10,079 nucleotides of DNA from the NCBI GenBank assembly GCA_910583695.1, contig CAJTZL010000078.1, positions 1 through 10,079 of the forward strand, read 5' to 3'. The stretch is from an uncultured Oscillibacter sp. Its GTDB lineage: Bacteria > Bacillota > Clostridia > Oscillospirales > Oscillospiraceae. The translations under genes were made by a program, and so were the position numbers. The notes below the pieces were generated by a model, which saw only the letters and a program-made list of their open reading frames with translations, had not been told where the DNA came from and did not search any database. Positions 7,815 to 10,079 of the stretch are shown here, piece after piece; position 1 is the stretch's first letter, and each line of letters begins with the position of its first letter.

Positions 7815-9680
7815 ATGAAAATCTTGTATGTGACCAGCGAAGCGGTCCCCTTCTGCAAAACCGGCGGCCTCGCGGACGTGGCCGGTTCTCTTCCACCCGC
7901 CCTGGCGGAACAGGGTGCCGAAGTGGCCGTGGTCCTGCCCCTCTATGAACGGGTCCGGGACCGGTTTGGAAGCCAGCTGAAATTCGAGTGCTACGACTAC
8001 GTGGACCTTGCCTGGCGGCACAACTACTGCGGGCTGTTCTCCATGGAGAAGGACGGCGTAACCTGGTACTTCCTGGACAACGAGCAGTATTTCAGCCGGG
8101 GCACCCTCTACGGACAGGCCGACGACGGCGAGCGCTTCGCCTTCTTCTCCCGGGCCGTGGTGCGGATGCTGGACCGTTTCAAGTTCTGGCCCGAGGTGGT
8201 CCACTGCAATGACTGGCAGTCCGCCCTGGTGCCCATCTACCTGAAGGACGACGGCGTGCGGGAGGACCGCTACCGCTCCATCAAGACCGTGGTCACGATT
8301 CACAACATCGAATACCAGGGCCGGTACAACCCCTACGTCCTGGGCGAGCTCTTCGGCCTGGACGCCGGCTGGGCCAAGGACGGCACCATGCTGCTGGACG
8401 GGGATGCCAACCTCCTCAAGGGCGCCATCCTCTGCGCCGACGCGGTGAACGCCGTCTCCCCCACCTACGCCAACGAGCTGAAAATGCCCTACTTCGCCCA
8501 CCGGATGGAGGGCGTCATGCGCCAATGCTCCGACAAGCTCTACGGCGTGCTGAACGGCATCGACATGAAGCTCTACGACCCCCGGACCGACGAGCGCATC
8601 CTGCAGGGCTTCTCCGCCGAGGACATGGCCGGCAAGGACGCCTGCAAGGCCGAGCTCCAGCGGATGGTGGGTCTCCGGGAAGAGCCCCACACCCCCATTG
8701 TGGCCATGGTCAGCCGTCTGGTCTCCCACAAGGGCCTGGACTTGATCTGCGAGGTGCTTCATGATATGATGGAGCTGCCGATGCAGCTGGTGGTCCTGGG
8801 CACCGGCGATCAGCGGTATGAGGATTTCTTCGGCTGGGCCGCCCAGCAGTATCCCGGCCGGATGTCCGTCCGCATGGACTACAACGAGGACCTGTCCATG
8901 GCCATCTACGCCGGCGCGGACCTGTTCCTCATGCCCTCCAAGAGCGAGCCCTGCGGCCTGAGCCAGATGATTGCCATGCGCTACGGCACGGTGCCCATCG
9001 TCCGGGAGACCGGCGGTTTGAAGGACACCGTCCAGCCCTGCGAATCCTGGCGGGACGCGGGCAACGGCTTCAGCTTCGCCAACTACTCCAGCGGCGACAT
9101 GCTCCACGTCATCCGGGAGGCCGTGTACCTGTACAAGGACTATCCCGACGTCTTCGGCCGCCTGCGCCAGCGGGCCATGAGCGGCGATTTCAGCTGGGCC
9201 CGGAGCGCCAGAGAATACCTGCGCATCTACGCCACCATCACCGGCCAGACCTGGCCCATTCACGCGGACACCCGCCGGGCGGCGGAGACTCCCAAGGAGG
9301 AACCGCCTGCGGAAGAGGCCGCTCCCGCCGTGGAAGCCGCCCCTGTCGAAGAGGCCGCTCCCGCCGTGGAGCCCACTCCTGCCGAGGAGACCGCTCCCGC
9401 TGAGGAGACCGTCCCTGCCGAGGAGACCGCCCCCGCCGTGGAGCCCGCTCCCGCCGCGGAGCCCGTCTCTGCCGAGGAGACCGCTCCCGCCGAGGAGACC
9501 GCTCCCGCCGCGGAGCCCGTCTCTGCCGAGGAGACCGCTCCCGCTGAGGAGAAGGCCGCCAAGAAGACCCGGAAAACCGCCTCCAAGACCACCTCGAAAG
9601 CCTCCAAGGCTGAGAAGAAAACGGAAAAGAAGACAACCGCAAAGAAAGGAACCGCCGACAAGAAAAAGTCTGCGGAGTGA
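7815..9680 (+). CDS. glgA: Glycogen synthase (ADP-glucose) with acidic-repeat and Lys-rich tail
   Basis: Transfers glucose from ADP-glucose to the non-reducing ends of alpha-1,4 glucan (EC 2.4.1.21, GT5). It has 621 residues against about 475-490 for typical bacterial GlgA. The conserved part is complete: KTGGLADV (15-22) near the N-terminus, HCNDWQSALVP (130-140), TIHNIEYQG, R301 and K306 in SRLVSHKGLD, and E378 in SEPCGLSQM, followed by RETGGLKDTV (397-406). These match the E. coli catalytic residues R300, K305 and E377. The fold ends near residue 485. Residues 491-579 are Pro/Ala/Glu low complexity with recurring PAEET units (26 Glu, one Lys, no Asp). Residues 580-621 are Lys/Thr/Ala rich (16 Lys, 1 Arg, 4 acidic). 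The tail is in frame and uses the same GC-rich codons as the core. It is the first gene of the second transcription unit and lies 8 nt upstream of glgP. The tail's function is unknown. Confidence 0.97.
   Translation: MKILYVTSEAVPFCKTGGLADVAGSLPPALAEQGAEVAVVLPLYERVRDRFGSQLKFECYDYVDLAWRHNYCGLFSMEKDGVTWYFLDNEQYFSRGTLYGQADDGERFAFFSRAVVRMLDRFKFWPEVVHCNDWQSALVPIYLKDDGVREDRYRSIKTVVTIHNIEYQGRYNPYVLGELFGLDAGWAKDGTMLLDGDANLLKGAILCADAVNAVSPTYANELKMPYFAHRMEGVMRQCSDKLYGVLNGIDMKLYDPRTDERILQGFSAEDMAGKDACKAELQRMVGLREEPHTPIVAMVSRLVSHKGLDLICEVLHDMMELPMQLVVLGTGDQRYEDFFGWAAQQYPGRMSVRMDYNEDLSMAIYAGADLFLMPSKSEPCGLSQMIAMRYGTVPIVRETGGLKDTVQPCESWRDAGNGFSFANYSSGDMLHVIREAVYLYKDYPDVFGRLRQRAMSGDFSWARSAREYLRIYATITGQTWPIHADTRRAAETPKEEPPAEEAAPAVEAAPVEEAAPAVEPTPAEETAPAEETVPAEETAPAVEPAPAAEPVSAEETAPAEETAPAAEPVSAEETAPAEEKAAKKTRKTASKTTSKASKAEKKTEKKTTAKKGTADKKKSAE
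9285..9549 (+). repeat. In-frame repeats encoding the acidic Pro-Ala-Glu segment of GlgA
   Basis: Degenerate direct repeats built on units such as GAGGAGACCGCTCCCGC (encoding EETAPA). The clearest higher-order copy is a 54-bp (18-codon) unit starting at 9453 and repeated at 9507. Its first 38 bases are identical in the two copies, and it encodes AEPVSAEETAPAEE twice. All unit lengths are multiples of three, so changes in copy number would keep glgA in frame. Confidence 0.8.
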
Positions 9681-9688
9681 GAACGCTT

Positions 9689-10079
9689 ATGGCATCGATT
9701 ACGACGAAAGAACTGGAAGAATCCCTGTCCGCCAAGCTGATGACCAACTTCGGCAAAGCCGCCGATGAGGCCACCGAAGGCGAAATGCTGCGGGCCAGCG
9801 CCCTGGTCCTTCGGGACATGATGGCCCTCCGGGAAGTGGAAACCCGGAAGAAGACCCGCCAGAACAAGAAAAAGCAGGTTCACTACCTGTCCATGGAATT
9901 TCTCATGGGCCGGAGCCTGATGAAGAACGCCTACAACCTGGGGCTGCTGCCCCAGCTCAAGGAGGCCCTGGAGCACCTGGGCTTCAAGGCCGGAGACATC
10001 TTTGAGATGGAGCCCGACGCGGCTCTGGGCAACGGCGGCCTGGGCCGTCTGGCCGCCTGCTACCTGGACTCCATGACCA
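9689..10079 (+). CDS. glgP: Glycogen/alpha-glucan phosphorylase, partial (N-terminus)
   Basis: Phosphorolysis of alpha-1,4 glucan to glucose-1-phosphate (EC 2.4.1.1, GT35, PLP enzyme). Only the first 130 residues are in the window; the family is about 750-850, and the PLP lysine lies outside. Identification rests on VHYLSMEFLMGRSL (64-77) and DAALGNGGLGRLAACYLDSM (110-129), both highly conserved in the phosphorylase N-terminal domain. The ATG at 9689 follows the glgA stop by 8 nt. A GGAG (9674-9677) overlapping the end of glgA serves as ribosome binding site with a rather long 11-nt spacing. It is cotranscribed with glgA, so synthesis and breakdown enzymes share one mRNA. A charged stretch (TRKKTRQNKKK, 52-62) precedes the conserved block. 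Confidence 0.95.
   Translation, partial: MASITTKELEESLSAKLMTNFGKAADEATEGEMLRASALVLRDMMALREVETRKKTRQNKKKQVHYLSMEFLMGRSLMKNAYNLGLLPQLKEALEHLGFKAGDIFEMEPDAALGNGGLGRLAACYLDSMT

Noticed and set aside
9285..9680. Frameshift read-through as the explanation for the GlgA tail
   Set aside because: The frame is continuous, the repeats keep a 3-nt phase, codon usage matches the core, and the stop is placed normally 8 nt before glgP with its ribosome binding site.

Overview
The window is chromosomal DNA from a high-GC, low-GC-phylum (Firmicutes) bacterium, most likely a Clostridia member of the Oscillospiraceae type. The reasons are strong AGGAGG-type ribosome binding sites, TTGACA/TATAAT-type promoters with 17-nt spacers, heavy G/C use at third codon positions, and a glgB-glgC-glgD-glgA-glgP cluster that includes the Firmicutes-type GlgD subunit. 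The taxonomic placement is inference; no rRNA or other marker gene is present.

Left part (1-2812), all on the minus strand. In transcription order it holds a TSUP-family (TauE/SafE, YfcA-like) membrane exporter and an aspartate/glutamate racemase. These two are 4 nt apart and share one promoter. A 15-bp perfect hairpin follows the racemase stop. Next comes a near-consensus extended -10 promoter driving a DAACS-family dicarboxylate/amino-acid:cation symporter, which runs off the left edge of the window.

Middle (2813-3220): a 408-nt divergent intergenic region. About 180 nt of it are only about 36% GC (hand count). This part contains a near-consensus plus-strand promoter and is followed abruptly by about 80 nt of more than 80% GC packed with short inverted repeats. 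Together they form the leader of glgB.

Right part (3221-10079), all plus strand: the glycogen operon. glgB (branching enzyme), glgC (ADP-glucose pyrophosphorylase) and glgD (its paralogous second subunit) overlap by 4 bp at each junction. A 12-14 bp terminator-like hairpin follows glgD, then a second promoter, then glgA (glycogen synthase) and the start of glgP (glycogen phosphorylase; truncated by the window edge). GlgC/GlgD make ADP-glucose, GlgA elongates alpha-1,4 chains, GlgB introduces alpha-1,6 branches and GlgP releases glucose-1-phosphate.

The most unusual observation is that the two polymer-building enzymes carry long low-complexity C-terminal tails beyond their conserved folds. 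GlgB ends in about 76 residues rich in Lys/Ala/Thr. GlgA ends in about 89 residues of Pro/Ala/Glu repeats (26 Glu) followed by 42 Lys-rich residues. GlgC and GlgD have no such tail. The opposite charges suggest, as a hypothesis only, electrostatic association of synthase and branching enzyme or binding to another polyanion. No RNA gene, mobile element, CRISPR array or phage gene is visible.
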